From contig JAZSNN010000015.1 in NCBI GenBank assembly GCA_045536425.1, positions 253,114 through 317,113 on the forward strand: a stretch of DNA of 64,000 bases, given 5' to 3'. Under the pieces are notes generated by a model. That model ran no database searches, was not told the DNA's origin, and saw only the letters and a program-made list of their open reading frames with translations. Origin of the DNA: UBA11540 sp045536425 (GTDB lineage: Bacteria; Bacillota; Clostridia; Oscillospirales; Ruminococcaceae). Made by a program: the position numbers and the translations under genes. Position 1 is the first letter of the stretch. Every line of letters begins with the position of its first letter. Below are positions 8,049-16,494 of this stretch, one piece after another.

Positions 8049-8906
8049 ATGAAAAATTCTCGCGGCGGTCCACTGCCTATCGTAATCATTATGAACATAA
8101 TCCTCGCAATGCTCATTGCTCTCGTTGTGCTCTTTGTTGTCGCTTTTATAAGAGAGCTCAATGCCGATTCTTCTCTGTCAAGCGACACCTCTTCGCTTAC
8201 CTCTTCCGAAGAAAGCTCTGAAGATACTTCTTACGACAGCATCGAAGATACGTCTTCGTTTGTTGAAGAAACCTCTTCTACAGTTTCACAGCCTACCTAC
8301 ACTTCGGGAGCCGTTGTAACTGAAAGCGACCGCGTTCTCAACAGCTATTTCGATGATGCTGTATTTGTTGGTGATTCGCTCACCGAGGGAATAAAGCTAT
8401 ATGACATTATGTCAAATGCTACTGTTCTTTCCCATACGGGTCTTGGTCTTGACAACATTTATACCAAAGAAGTTGTTGAACAACCCGACGGTACAAAGAT
8501 TTCGGTAATCGATGCACTAGAGCTCGAGCAGGATGTAAAGAAGATTTATATTCTTATGGGACCAAACTCTATTGGATACAACAAAGCAACCTTTATCTCA
8601 AAGTATGGACTGATTGTCGACACCGTCAAGCAGCTTCACCCGAATGCGATAATTTACGTTCAGTCGATGCTCCCCGTAACAACATCTAACAACTACAAGC
8701 TTGACAACGCCGTTATCGACGAATACAACCTCGCTTTGATTGATATGGCTGAAGAAAAAGAAGTTTTCTATCTCGACGTAAACTCCGCTCTCAAAGGCCC
8801 CGATGGTGCTCTTCCGACAGAAGCTTCTCCCGCGGATGGAATGCACTTTAACGCCACATACTATCAAAAGTGGTTTGATTATCTCAAAACGCACACAGTA
8901 AAGTGA
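8049..8906 (+). CDS. Membrane-anchored SGNH/GDSL-type hydrolase
   Basis: A 285-residue protein with an uncleaved N-terminal membrane helix (about 10-37), a Ser/Thr/Glu-rich linker (about 40-90) and an extracellular SGNH domain. Block I is FVGDSLTEG (nucleophile Ser), block III is GPNSIG (Asn) and block V is SPADGMHFN (Asp-x-x-His form). It is probably an esterase or O-acetyl hydrolase acting at the cell surface; the substrate is unknown. The DUF4358 lipoprotein gene follows 10 bases later, and the two likely form an operon. Confidence 0.85.
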   Translation: MKNSRGGPLPIVIIMNIILAMLIALVVLFVVAFIRELNADSSLSSDTSSLTSSEESSEDTSYDSIEDTSSFVEETSSTVSQPTYTSGAVVTESDRVLNSYFDDAVFVGDSLTEGIKLYDIMSNATVLSHTGLGLDNIYTKEVVEQPDGTKISVIDALELEQDVKKIYILMGPNSIGYNKATFISKYGLIVDTVKQLHPNAIIYVQSMLPVTTSNNYKLDNAVIDEYNLALIDMAEEKEVFYLDVNSALKGPDGALPTEASPADGMHFNATYYQKWFDYLKTHTVK

Positions 8907-8916
8907 GGATTTTTAG

Positions 8917-9381
8917 ATGAAAAGGATGTTAATAATCTTTTTGGCTGTTATCGTAGTTGTTTCGGTATCTGCCTGCGGTAATAAAACAGACATTTCAAAT
9001 GCTTCTGCGGTTGACGTTGCAGCTTCGGTAAAAGAAGCACTCACCTTTGTTGACGATATGCTTGAAGTTAAAAACGAGATTGTTGCAGATTTTTACAGTC
9101 TTCCTGAAGGCGTAACCGAAATGAAGGTATACATGAGTTCTTCGGGTGCCACCTCAGAGGAGCTCGCAATCTTCAAATGCAAAGACGCACAAACCGCTGA
9201 GTTGGTCAAAAAAGCGTGTGAAAAACGAATTGAAGACCTAAACGAAAAGTTTGAGGATTATATCCCGGGCGAGCTTGCAAGACTTGAAAACGCTATTATT
9301 AAAGAGCGCGACGGATTCGTGATGTTTGTGTGTGCAGACTCCCCCGCTCTAGCAGAAGAAAAATTTGAAGATTATAAATAA
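8917..9381 (+). CDS. DUF4358 domain lipoprotein
   Basis: A 154-residue secreted lipoprotein. The signal peptide ends in SVSACG, with the Cys near residue 20 as lipid anchor. The remainder fits DUF4358: a short alpha/beta domain with LPEGVTEMKVYMSSSGATSEELAIFKC and a C-terminal FVMFVCADSP strand. Its function is unknown. It is often encoded beside SGNH-type surface hydrolases in Clostridia, as here, so a role in envelope polymer acetylation is possible but not shown. A strong terminator follows. Confidence 0.75.
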   Translation: MKRMLIIFLAVIVVVSVSACGNKTDISNASAVDVAASVKEALTFVDDMLEVKNEIVADFYSLPEGVTEMKVYMSSSGATSEELAIFKCKDAQTAELVKKACEKRIEDLNEKFEDYIPGELARLENAIIKERDGFVMFVCADSPALAEEKFEDYK

Positions 9382-9387
9382 GCTCAA

Positions 9388-9420
9388 AAAACCGCCGATT
9401 AAAATCGGCGGTTTTCTTTT
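9388..9420. terminator. Bidirectional terminator between the DUF4358 gene and spoIVA
   Basis: The stem ACCGCCGATT / AATCGGCGGT is flanked by A- and T-runs on both sides, so it can serve both convergent genes. Confidence 0.85.
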
Positions 9421-10897
9421 AAATTATAATGCATATCAGTCCGTTACAGCCTTCGTTTATGACTCTCTCAACCGTTTCACGAAGTTTTAGTCTTGCGTCG
9501 GGCGGCATACGATAAAGTTTGTTGTGCAAGCCTTCGTTGACTAACTCGTGCAATGACTTTCCAAAGATGTTGGAGTTCCAAATTTCTTTTGGATTTTCTT
9601 CAAACTCTTTGAGCAGGTACATCACAAGTTCCTCGGATTGTTTCTCGCTGCCTACTATCGGGCTAACTTCTGTCATAATATCAGCTCTCATCATATGGAT
9701 GCTGGGGGCTTGTGCACGAAGTCTTACGCCGTATTTTCCACCCTGTTTTACCATTTCGGGTTCCTCGAGTGAAAGTTCATCGATTGTAGGCATTACAATT
9801 CCATATCCGGTTGCCTCTACCTGTTCTAAAGCACTCTTTATCTTCTCATATTTTTTCTTTGTTTGAGCAAGCTCTATCATACACGGCATAAGTCCCGACT
9901 CGCCGTCTATATCCAGCCCTGTAACCTCTCCCAGCACCTTGTAAAACAGCGAGTCGGGCAAAGTGATGCCTATTCTCGCGCTTCCAATTCCGAGGTCAAT
10001 CTGCTTTACAGTTGCAGTGTTCACATACTCACATTCTGTAAGCAGTTTTATTGTATCAGAAATTCCGCTGATGTGTTCTATATTTGATGCAGTAGATACT
10101 ATACTTTCAAACACAGCTCTTTTGAGCCAGTGTTCTTTGTCTAAACCCACAATCCATTTTGGCATATCTACCGATATTTCTTTTACGGGAAATTCGGAAA
10201 GCACCAATGACAGAATCTCCACAATATCATCTTGTGTCAGGCTCAGGCAATTTACCGCCATAACCGGCACGTTGTAGCGCTTTCTAAGTTGCTCCTTCAG
10301 CTCCAGTGCATCAGAACTGGCAGGGTCGCTGCAATTTAGAAGCACAGCGAAGGGCTTGTTGATTTCTCTGAGTTCCCCTATCACGCGTTCCTCTACCTGT
10401 GCATATTCCTCTCGCGGAATGTCTGTGATACTTCCGTCTGTCGTTACCACAAGTCCTATTGTCGAGTGCTCGTTTATAACCTTGCGCGTTCCTATTTCTG
10501 CCGCCATATTAAACGGCACCTCCTCATCAAACCAAGGAGTCATAACCATTCTCGGCATTTCATTTTCTATGTAGCCCATTGAGCTTGGGACGATGTATCC
10601 AACACAGTCGATCATTCTCACATTCATATTCACGTTGTCGCCGATAGAAATTTTCACAGCATCCTCAGGAATGAATTTGGGTTCGGTAGTCATTATTGTC
10701 TTTCCTGCAGCTGATTGCGGAAGCTCGTCGGTAGCTCTTGCGCGCTGATATTCGCTTTGTATATTAGGAAGTACGAGTTCCTCCATAAACTTTTTTATAA
10801 AGGTGGATTTTCCCGTGCGGACAGGGCCCACCACCCCAATATAGATATCTCCGCCCGTTCTGGTGGCAATATCCTGATATAAACCTGTATTTGCCAT
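9419..10897 (-). CDS. spoIVA: Stage IV sporulation protein A (SpoIVA), spore coat morphogenetic ATPase
   Basis: A 492-residue protein that polymerises with ATP hydrolysis on the outer forespore membrane and forms the base layer of the coat. Walker A is GPVRTGKSTFIKKF near residue 24; the DELPQSAAGKTIMTTEPKF segment and the C-terminal GCNGLICIII tail are characteristic of SpoIVA. Length is as expected. The start chosen is the ATG at 10897 with GGAGG upstream. It lies just downstream of the sipL gene, but a terminator and a candidate sigma-E promoter separate them. This gene is strong evidence that the organism makes endospores. Confidence 0.97.
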   Translation of the reverse strand: MANTGLYQDIATRTGGDIYIGVVGPVRTGKSTFIKKFMEELVLPNIQSEYQRARATDELPQSAAGKTIMTTEPKFIPEDAVKISIGDNVNMNVRMIDCVGYIVPSSMGYIENEMPRMVMTPWFDEEVPFNMAAEIGTRKVINEHSTIGLVVTTDGSITDIPREEYAQVEERVIGELREINKPFAVLLNCSDPASSDALELKEQLRKRYNVPVMAVNCLSLTQDDIVEILSLVLSEFPVKEISVDMPKWIVGLDKEHWLKRAVFESIVSTASNIEHISGISDTIKLLTECEYVNTATVKQIDLGIGSARIGITLPDSLFYKVLGEVTGLDIDGESGLMPCMIELAQTKKKYEKIKSALEQVEATGYGIVMPTIDELSLEEPEMVKQGGKYGVRLRAQAPSIHMMRADIMTEVSPIVGSEKQSEELVMYLLKEFEENPKEIWNSNIFGKSLHELVNEGLHNKLYRMPPDARLKLRETVERVINEGCNGLICIII

Positions 10898-10930
10898 TGT
10901 TCTTCCTCCGCTCACTTCATTTCTTTGTAT

Positions 10931-10959
10931 ACTTTATGCAAGTGTATACAAGGATATGC
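10931..10959 (-). promoter_or_regulatory. Candidate sigma-E promoter of spoIVA
   Basis: On the minus strand, GCATATC (10953-10959), 14 bases and CATAAAGT (10931-10938). The sigma-E consensus is kmATATT - 14/15 - CATACAHT, so 6 of 7 and 6 of 8 positions match. It overlaps a partial palindrome (CTTTGTATAC / GTATACAAGG). Confidence 0.6.
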
Positions 10960-10970
10960 CTGTTATTTGG

Positions 10971-10994
10971 AAAGAGCCGATTTATCGGCTCTTT
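10971..10994 (-). terminator. Terminator after sipL
   Basis: The stem AAAGAGCCGA / TCGGCTCTTT with loop TTTA lies directly after the sipL stop codon. Confidence 0.75.
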
Positions 10995-10996
10995 GT

Positions 10997-12529
10997 TTAA
11001 TTTGCCGATGGTATGAGAATAACTTTCTTTTCGTTTACCGTCTCACATTCAAGCTCGTTTTCTGCAATTATGCAATCAGCACAGGTGTTGTAACGCTTTG
11101 CGATATCCCAAACGTTTTCACCACAATCGCAGTAGTATATCGTGAGTGCGGGAGCATTTTCCGTCTTTTTTGCAGAAGAATAGTCAACGTTCAGTTCAGT
11201 AATACATCTGTCGGTTTGATTACAAGACAGAGCCCCCAAAACATTAACTTCAAGACACAGCTCTACCTTGTTCGGTGCAACAAAACTATAATCACAGGAC
11301 AAAATCTTTATTTCGGGGTCGAATTTAATCTCCTGACATTCCTCGTCAATCGCCATCTCAAAGATAGCGTTAACTGTATTTTCAGAAAAATCAGCTGAGC
11401 CATCTTCACCAAGATAAAAAGCAAAAACATCTACGGGTATCTGAACCGTTAGTTTGGAATTTTCGAGCGTTGAAACAGGAGTTTTTGCAAACGTCCACAG
11501 ATCTACAACTTTTTCAATCGCTGTCTTTGACAGTTCAGTTTCTGTCTTATATGTAAAGGTTTTATCAATTACATTGTTTACACACTCTACAGGAATATTT
11601 TTAGCGGTGTAATTGCAGTTATATTCCGTTGAATATGCGTCTGTTGCGAGTGTTATTGTTTTGGTTTCATAGCACTTTGCAAAGATATTTACCTTTATAT
11701 CAAAGCCAAGCTTTGTGAACTCTCCGTTTTCGTCTTGTTTTGGAAAAGCTTCTGCCAAAACAACATCGGTTTTAATTTCGAGTTTACAGTCTGTTGTCAA
11801 TCTCTCAATATCCATAATTCTGCTGATGGGCAATGTGTGCACTACTGTGACAGGTGTCATACCCTCTGCGTCTGTGTATACAGTAGTTAATTTTAACTCA
11901 CCTTTTAAAATAGCTTTGTTGGGGATTATCTGCACGTCGCCAAACAAAGCGACACCCTCGCATCTTATAACGGCGTTTACGGGTGCTCCGCCTACACTTT
12001 CTTCCTCTTGCACCGAAAACTGTGCCGAAGCCTCGCTGCACAGTGTGCTGCCTGTTATGGTCTTTTTTCTGAGCTGTATTCCATCCCCTACCGCATCCGA
12101 CACAACTGTTTGGCTTGTTTTGCCTGTGATTCGAGTTTTTAGCGTTATTGCACCACGTACATCAAGTCGACGTTGATTAACTGCCCTACAATTGACGTAG
12201 TTTGTGACTGCTCCAACGCTCACCGATATTGTATCTGCAGATTCTCTAAGGTCCAAAATCTTAGAAAAAGGCATTTTGCTGTCATAGGCGTGGATTTTGT
12301 TTTCATCGCAAAGATAATAGACCTTTACGAATATAAATCCATCTGCGTTGACCTTATCCCCGTTCTGATAACATTGGCTCACCTTTGGTGTAACGTGACA
12401 TTTTAGTATTCTACGCACATCGGGACAATAATCCGGCAAAAGTATATCACTTTCAAAGCCTTGCTCGGGGTTTCCCTCAAATATTGTTTCCCTAATATCC
12501 AGAGTTTCGTTGATTATCTTCATATCCAT
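10997..12529 (-). CDS. sipL: SipL-like spore coat protein (DUF3794 repeats plus LysM), SpoIVA-interacting
   Basis: A 510-residue protein with DUF3794/SPOCS-type repeats over most of its length (for example ESDILLPDYCPDVRRILKC near 27-45) and a C-terminal LysM-like domain (YYCDCGENVWDIAKRYNTC, about 460-505). In Clostridioides difficile, SipL binds SpoIVA through its LysM domain and anchors the coat; that role is inferred here from architecture and from direct adjacency to spoIVA. The ATG at 12529 has AAGGAG upstream. The LysM domain is cysteine-rich, unlike most peptidoglycan-binding LysM modules. Confidence 0.88.
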   Translation of the reverse strand: MDMKIINETLDIRETIFEGNPEQGFESDILLPDYCPDVRRILKCHVTPKVSQCYQNGDKVNADGFIFVKVYYLCDENKIHAYDSKMPFSKILDLRESADTISVSVGAVTNYVNCRAVNQRRLDVRGAITLKTRITGKTSQTVVSDAVGDGIQLRKKTITGSTLCSEASAQFSVQEEESVGGAPVNAVIRCEGVALFGDVQIIPNKAILKGELKLTTVYTDAEGMTPVTVVHTLPISRIMDIERLTTDCKLEIKTDVVLAEAFPKQDENGEFTKLGFDIKVNIFAKCYETKTITLATDAYSTEYNCNYTAKNIPVECVNNVIDKTFTYKTETELSKTAIEKVVDLWTFAKTPVSTLENSKLTVQIPVDVFAFYLGEDGSADFSENTVNAIFEMAIDEECQEIKFDPEIKILSCDYSFVAPNKVELCLEVNVLGALSCNQTDRCITELNVDYSSAKKTENAPALTIYYCDCGENVWDIAKRYNTCADCIIAENELECETVNEKKVILIPSAN

Positions 12530-12573
12530 TTTGTCGCGCTCCTTTTTAATTTTTCTGTAAAATATATATTCGT

Positions 12574-15204
12574 TTATTTATTTTTTATTCCGCCTAATAG
12601 CCCTGATATTATTGGTACGACGAGCGAAGCTCCCACTACTATCAAAAGCTGGGTTATACTTAGCGGTTTGGTCTGAAATATCGTCTGCAGAAACGGAATG
12701 TACAGAGAAGTTGCAACTACTCCGGCAGACAGAATAACAGAGCCAATTAGTTTTAAATTGTTGAAAATATTGATTTTGTACAATGGTAGACGTTCGCTCT
12801 TGCATTCAAAAACGTGTACCAACTGAGTAGCAACAAGCGTCACAAAAGCCGCTGTACGTGCCACTTCAAGAGAATTACCCGTATTGAGAAAGCCAACATA
12901 CACTGCCAGAGTCGTGAGTCCTATCAATATTCCTCGCAGAATTATCTTCCCTGCGAGTCCTCCCGAGAACAGCGTGTCGTCTTTTCTTCTGGGTGGCAGG
13001 TTCATAATATTTTTATCGGGCGGGTCTACCCCCAAGGCAAGTGCGGGAAGCGAGTCGGTAACAAGGTTTATCAAAAGTATATGCATGGGAAGCAATACTA
13101 CAGGAAATCCCATCAGCATACCCGCAAACATAGTTACTACCTCGCCGATGTTGCAGGAAAGAAGGTAGCGTATAAATTTTCGAATGTTGGAATATATAGT
13201 CCTTCCCTCTTCTACAGCGGTTACAATAGTGGCAAAGTTGTCGTCCAAAAGCACAACACTCGCGGTTTCCTTGGTCACATCGGTGCCGTTTATGCCCATC
13301 GCAACACCAATATCCGCTTCTTTTATTGCAGGTGCGTCGTTAACCCCATCACCCGTCATTGCGACTATGCAATTTCTCTTTTTGAATGCCCTAACAATTC
13401 TAAGCTTGTGGTTTGGGCTGACACGAGCAAAGACCGATGTATCCAACACAGCATTTTCGAGCTGAGAATCTGACATCTTATCGAGTTCTTTACCCGTAAT
13501 TATCTTGTCTCCGTCCGTGTATATTCTCAGTTCCTTTGCGATTGCTTGTGCCGTGAGCTTGTGGTCTCCGGTTATCATTACGGGTTTTATCCCTGCTCGT
13601 CTGCACTTTGAAACAGCGGCAGCCGCCTCTTTTCTCGGCGGGTCAATCATTCCGCACATACCCGCAAAAACCATATCAGTTTCTGCGGTTTGCTCGGAAA
13701 ACTGTGGAGTTGTACGAAAAGCAAAAGCTATCACCCTCAACGCTTGTGACGCAAGAGTGTCGTTGAGTTCAAACAGTTCCTTTTTTACTGCGGGAGACAG
13801 CGGTACTATTTCACCGTTTTTGAGATAACTTGTGCATTTATCAACCACAACGTCAAATGCTCCCTTTGTATACACACAGATATTTCCTCTATCCCGCACC
13901 GCCACCGACATACATTTGCGCTTTGAATCGAAAGGAATTTCGTTTATAATCGGGTGTTCTTTTCTAATTTCATTTGGATTTATCAGTGCCTTTGCACACA
14001 TAACCAAAAGCGCGTTTTCTGTAGGTTCACCTATCAGTTCAAATGTGCCCTTCATCTTGTTTTCACGTCGGTTTCTTTGGGCAAAGTCGTTCGGCGATGC
14101 TTTTAAAATCGCATTGTTGCAGAGTGCCGCTATTTTCATCACAGCCACAGCGTCGGGAAAGTCCAAAAGGTACACCTTCTCTCCATCAAGAGAAAAATTG
14201 CCTTTTTTGTCATATCCGTTTCCGCTGATTTCAAAGCTATGCTCTGCGGTCACAAGTGTTCTGACAGTCATTTTGTTCTCAGTGAGAGTTCCTGTTTTAT
14301 CAGAGCAGATAACGTTAGTACAGCCAAGTGTTTCTACTGCGTGGAGCTTTTTTATGAGAGCGTTCTTTTTCAGAATTCTATTAACTGCAAGCGCAAGACA
14401 TATTGTGACTATGGCGGGAAGTCCCTCGGGTACTGCTGCCACTGCAAGCGATATTCCCGTAAGTATCATATCCATCCAATTTTCGCCGCGAATAACACCT
14501 ACCAGCATTACCACAGCACATACACCGAGGCAGATAAGGCTGATGGTTTTGCCGAGCTTGTCGAGCTTTTTTTGCAGCGGAGTGGCTTCTTGTTCAATGT
14601 CCTTCAGCATTCCTGCAATATCGCCCATCTTGCTTTTCATTCCCGTTGCGGTAATTATCGCCTCGGCTCTTCCGCGCAAAGCGATGGTGCCCATAAACAC
14701 CATATCGTCCTTTGTTTTGTCTACCGCTATTGATTCTCCCGTCAGTATTGATTCATCACACGAAAGCCCAAATTCGCTTATTATTCTGCAGTCTGCAGGG
14801 ATTCTGTCACCTGCTTCTATCAACACAAGGTCATCGGGAACCAAATATGCCGATTCTATCACCTTAACCTCTCCGTCACGCACGACCTTTGAGGTTTGCG
14901 GGGAAAAGTTTTTGAGAGCCATCAAGGTTTTCTCGGTTCGATATTCTTGTATAAAACCGAGCAGGGCATTTATAAGAACTATGGCTATTATGGTAATGGC
15001 TTCAAAGGTTTCGCCCATGGCGACCGAAAGGACTGTGGAAACGAGCAAAACCATTATCATAAAATCTTTAAACTGACCTGCAAATATCTTTAATGGATGT
15101 ACCTTTTTATCGGAGGATAACACGTTTTCTCCGTATTTTCTCAACTGCGCCAGAGCTTGTTTTTCATCGAGTCCTCTTTTTTCGCTCCCTTTTGTATCTC
15201 TCAA
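12574..15204 (-). CDS. Cation-transporting P-type ATPase, calcium type (P2A)
   Basis: An 876-residue membrane pump that extrudes a cation, probably Ca2+. Seen in order: TGES actuator motif (ILTGES), PEGLPAIVT in M4, the phosphorylation motif CSDKTGTLTENKM near residue 310, MTGDGVNDAPAIKEADIGVAMG, and NLVTDSLPALALGVD in M6. The M4 PEGL and M6 NxxTD residues fit bacterial SERCA-like Ca2+ ATPases rather than heavy-metal pumps. The start is TTG at 15204 with GGGGAG upstream. It stands alone, divergent from the TauE/SafE pair. Confidence 0.9.
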   Translation of the reverse strand: MRDTKGSEKRGLDEKQALAQLRKYGENVLSSDKKVHPLKIFAGQFKDFMIMVLLVSTVLSVAMGETFEAITIIAIVLINALLGFIQEYRTEKTLMALKNFSPQTSKVVRDGEVKVIESAYLVPDDLVLIEAGDRIPADCRIISEFGLSCDESILTGESIAVDKTKDDMVFMGTIALRGRAEAIITATGMKSKMGDIAGMLKDIEQEATPLQKKLDKLGKTISLICLGVCAVVMLVGVIRGENWMDMILTGISLAVAAVPEGLPAIVTICLALAVNRILKKNALIKKLHAVETLGCTNVICSDKTGTLTENKMTVRTLVTAEHSFEISGNGYDKKGNFSLDGEKVYLLDFPDAVAVMKIAALCNNAILKASPNDFAQRNRRENKMKGTFELIGEPTENALLVMCAKALINPNEIRKEHPIINEIPFDSKRKCMSVAVRDRGNICVYTKGAFDVVVDKCTSYLKNGEIVPLSPAVKKELFELNDTLASQALRVIAFAFRTTPQFSEQTAETDMVFAGMCGMIDPPRKEAAAAVSKCRRAGIKPVMITGDHKLTAQAIAKELRIYTDGDKIITGKELDKMSDSQLENAVLDTSVFARVSPNHKLRIVRAFKKRNCIVAMTGDGVNDAPAIKEADIGVAMGINGTDVTKETASVVLLDDNFATIVTAVEEGRTIYSNIRKFIRYLLSCNIGEVVTMFAGMLMGFPVVLLPMHILLINLVTDSLPALALGVDPPDKNIMNLPPRRKDDTLFSGGLAGKIILRGILIGLTTLAVYVGFLNTGNSLEVARTAAFVTLVATQLVHVFECKSERLPLYKINIFNNLKLIGSVILSAGVVATSLYIPFLQTIFQTKPLSITQLLIVVGASLVVPIISGLLGGIKNK

Positions 15205-15305
15205 AGTCTACTCCCCTTTTCTGTTTATCCAATACAAAATATGCCCGTCCATAAATTTATAGAACATTTTGGTTATACTATATGAAAACAGATGGGAGAA
15301 AGCTA

Positions 15306-15671
15306 TTGAAAAAGTGGTATAAAAGCGCTATCATAGGTGGATTGTCGGGATTTTTAAACGGTATGTTTGGGTCGGGTGGCGGTCTTGTTGCCGTACCGCT
15401 GTTGGAAAAACTTTTGGGTGCAGAAGCTAAAAAGGCACACGCTACTTCGGTTTCGATAATTCTTCCCTTGTCGATTATCAGCGCTTTTTTGTATCTAAAC
15501 CACGGTCATCTAGATCTTTTCACTGCACTAAAATACGTTCCTTTCGGTATAATTGGTGCTATATTGGGCGGGTGGCTTCTAAAGAAATTTTCCAACAAAT
15601 TTCTAAAGAAAACATTTGCTGTGCTATTGATATTTGCAGCAGTGAGAATGGTGGTGCGTTTATGGAGCTGA
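15306..15671 (+). CDS. Half-size TSUP (TauE/SafE) membrane protein, first of a pair
   Basis: A protein of about 121 residues with four hydrophobic segments, one repeat unit of the sulfite exporter TauE/SafE (TSUP) fold. The loop GMFGSGGGLVAVPLL near the N-terminus is the characteristic glycine-rich motif. The start proposed is TTG at 15306, with GGGAG seven bases upstream; an ATG at 15282 in frame has no ribosome binding site and lies almost on the -10 box. It overlaps the next gene, which encodes the second half, by ten bases. Substrate unknown. Confidence 0.75.
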   Translation: MKKWYKSAIIGGLSGFLNGMFGSGGGLVAVPLLEKLLGAEAKKAHATSVSIILPLSIISAFLYLNHGHLDLFTALKYVPFGIIGAILGGWLLKKFSNKFLKKTFAVLLIFAAVRMVVRLWS

Positions 15672-16015
15672 CCATGATATTTATAGTGTCGTTTCTGTCA
15701 GCAATCCTCGGTGCTATGGGGCTGGGCGGTGGATTTGTCCTTCTTATCTACCTCACCGCCTTTGCGGGTGTTTCACAGTTTGAGGCGCAAAGCATAAACC
15801 TCGTTTTCTTTATTCCTGTGGCAATTGTGGCGCTTATTATCCACACTAAAAATAAGCTTGTGCTTTGGAAAGACAGCCTTATCAGCATTGTGTTCGGCGC
15901 TGTTGGCGTATTTGCGGGGTTTTATATTGCAAAGTGGATAGGCTCAGACCTGGTTTCTTGGGGTTTTGCAGGAATAGTTTTGTTCACAGGAATAAAAGAG
16001 CTTTTTGCAAGATAA
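15662..16015 (+). CDS. Half-size TSUP (TauE/SafE) membrane protein, second of a pair
   Basis: A 117-residue membrane protein (ATG at 15662) with the same plan as its neighbour: LGAMGLGGGFVLLIYLTAFAG is the second TSUP glycine motif. Full-length TSUP transporters carry two such repeats in about 250 residues, so this and the preceding protein probably assemble as a heterodimer. The reading frames differ and overlap by ten bases, which points to translational coupling. Each half starts and ends cleanly, which argues against a simple frameshift. Confidence 0.75.
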   Translation: MELTMIFIVSFLSAILGAMGLGGGFVLLIYLTAFAGVSQFEAQSINLVFFIPVAIVALIIHTKNKLVLWKDSLISIVFGAVGVFAGFYIAKWIGSDLVSWGFAGIVLFTGIKELFAR

Positions 16016-16050
16016 ATTCACCTAATATAAATGAGGTGAATTTATTTTTA
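16014..16050 (+). terminator. Terminator after the TSUP pair
   Basis: The stem AAATTCACCT / AGGTGAATTT overlaps the last stop codon and is followed by ATTTTTA. Confidence 0.7.
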
Positions 16051-16055
16051 CCCTA

Positions 16056-16106
16056 TTGACAAACTCGCTCTAACGTGTTAGACTAAAATTACTCTAACGC
16101 ATTAGA
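16056..16106 (+). promoter_or_regulatory. Promoter with tandem BlaI-type operators
   Basis: TTGACA (16056-16061), 17 bases, TAGACT (16079-16084). Two near-identical palindromes, TCTAACGTGTTAGA (16069-16082) and TCTAACGCATTAGA (16093-16106), lie 24 bases apart; the first covers the -10 box and the second lies just downstream. They are the obvious sites for the BlaI-family repressor encoded next. Confidence 0.8.
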
Positions 16107-16122
16107 CTAAAAGGAGACGGCT

Positions 16123-16494
16123 ATGAACACACCAAAAATTTTTGAAAGTGAATACAGATTTTGCCTTATCTTGTGGGAAAACGAGCCTATAAAAAGTAGT
16201 GAACTTGTAAATCTCTGCAAAGAACAGCTCGGTTGGAAGCCCACAACTACATATACAGTTATAAAGCGTCTGTCTGAAAGAGGCGTTTTGAAAAACGATG
16301 CTACTGTTGTAACCTCGCTTGTCAGTAAAGAGGAGGCACAAGCGTCTCAAATTGATGAAATCGTAGAAAAGACCTTCGAAGGCTCTTTGCCCGCTTTTAT
16401 CGCCGCATTCACAAAGCATCAAAGACTGACCGACAAGGAAATTGATGCAGTTCAAAAGATGATAGAAAGTTATAGGAAAGGAGAGCAAAAATGA
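16123..16494 (+). CDS. BlaI/MecI/CopY-family transcriptional repressor
   Basis: A 123-residue winged-helix repressor. The N-terminal half (PKIFESEYRFCLILWENEPIKSSELVN) and the recognition region (TTYTVIKRLSERGVL) are typical of BlaI/MecI; the C-terminal half forms the dimerisation helices. The ATG follows AAGGAG. The gene overlaps the M56 sensor gene by four bases and is preceded by two palindromic operators, so autoregulation is expected: the sensor, once triggered, leads to cleavage or release of the repressor. Confidence 0.9.
   Translation: MNTPKIFESEYRFCLILWENEPIKSSELVNLCKEQLGWKPTTTYTVIKRLSERGVLKNDATVVTSLVSKEEAQASQIDEIVEKTFEGSLPAFIAAFTKHQRLTDKEIDAVQKMIESYRKGEQK

Noticed and set aside
13832..15076. 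A 414-codon open frame on the plus strand opposite the P-type ATPase gene.
   Set aside because: It is a shadow of the real gene on the other strand: no ribosome binding site, Ser/Ile/Pro-biased composition and no recognisable domain.
15282..15305. ATG at 15282 as start of the first TSUP gene.
   Set aside because: It lies within a few bases of the TATACT box and has no ribosome binding site, whereas GGGAG is correctly placed for TTG 15306.
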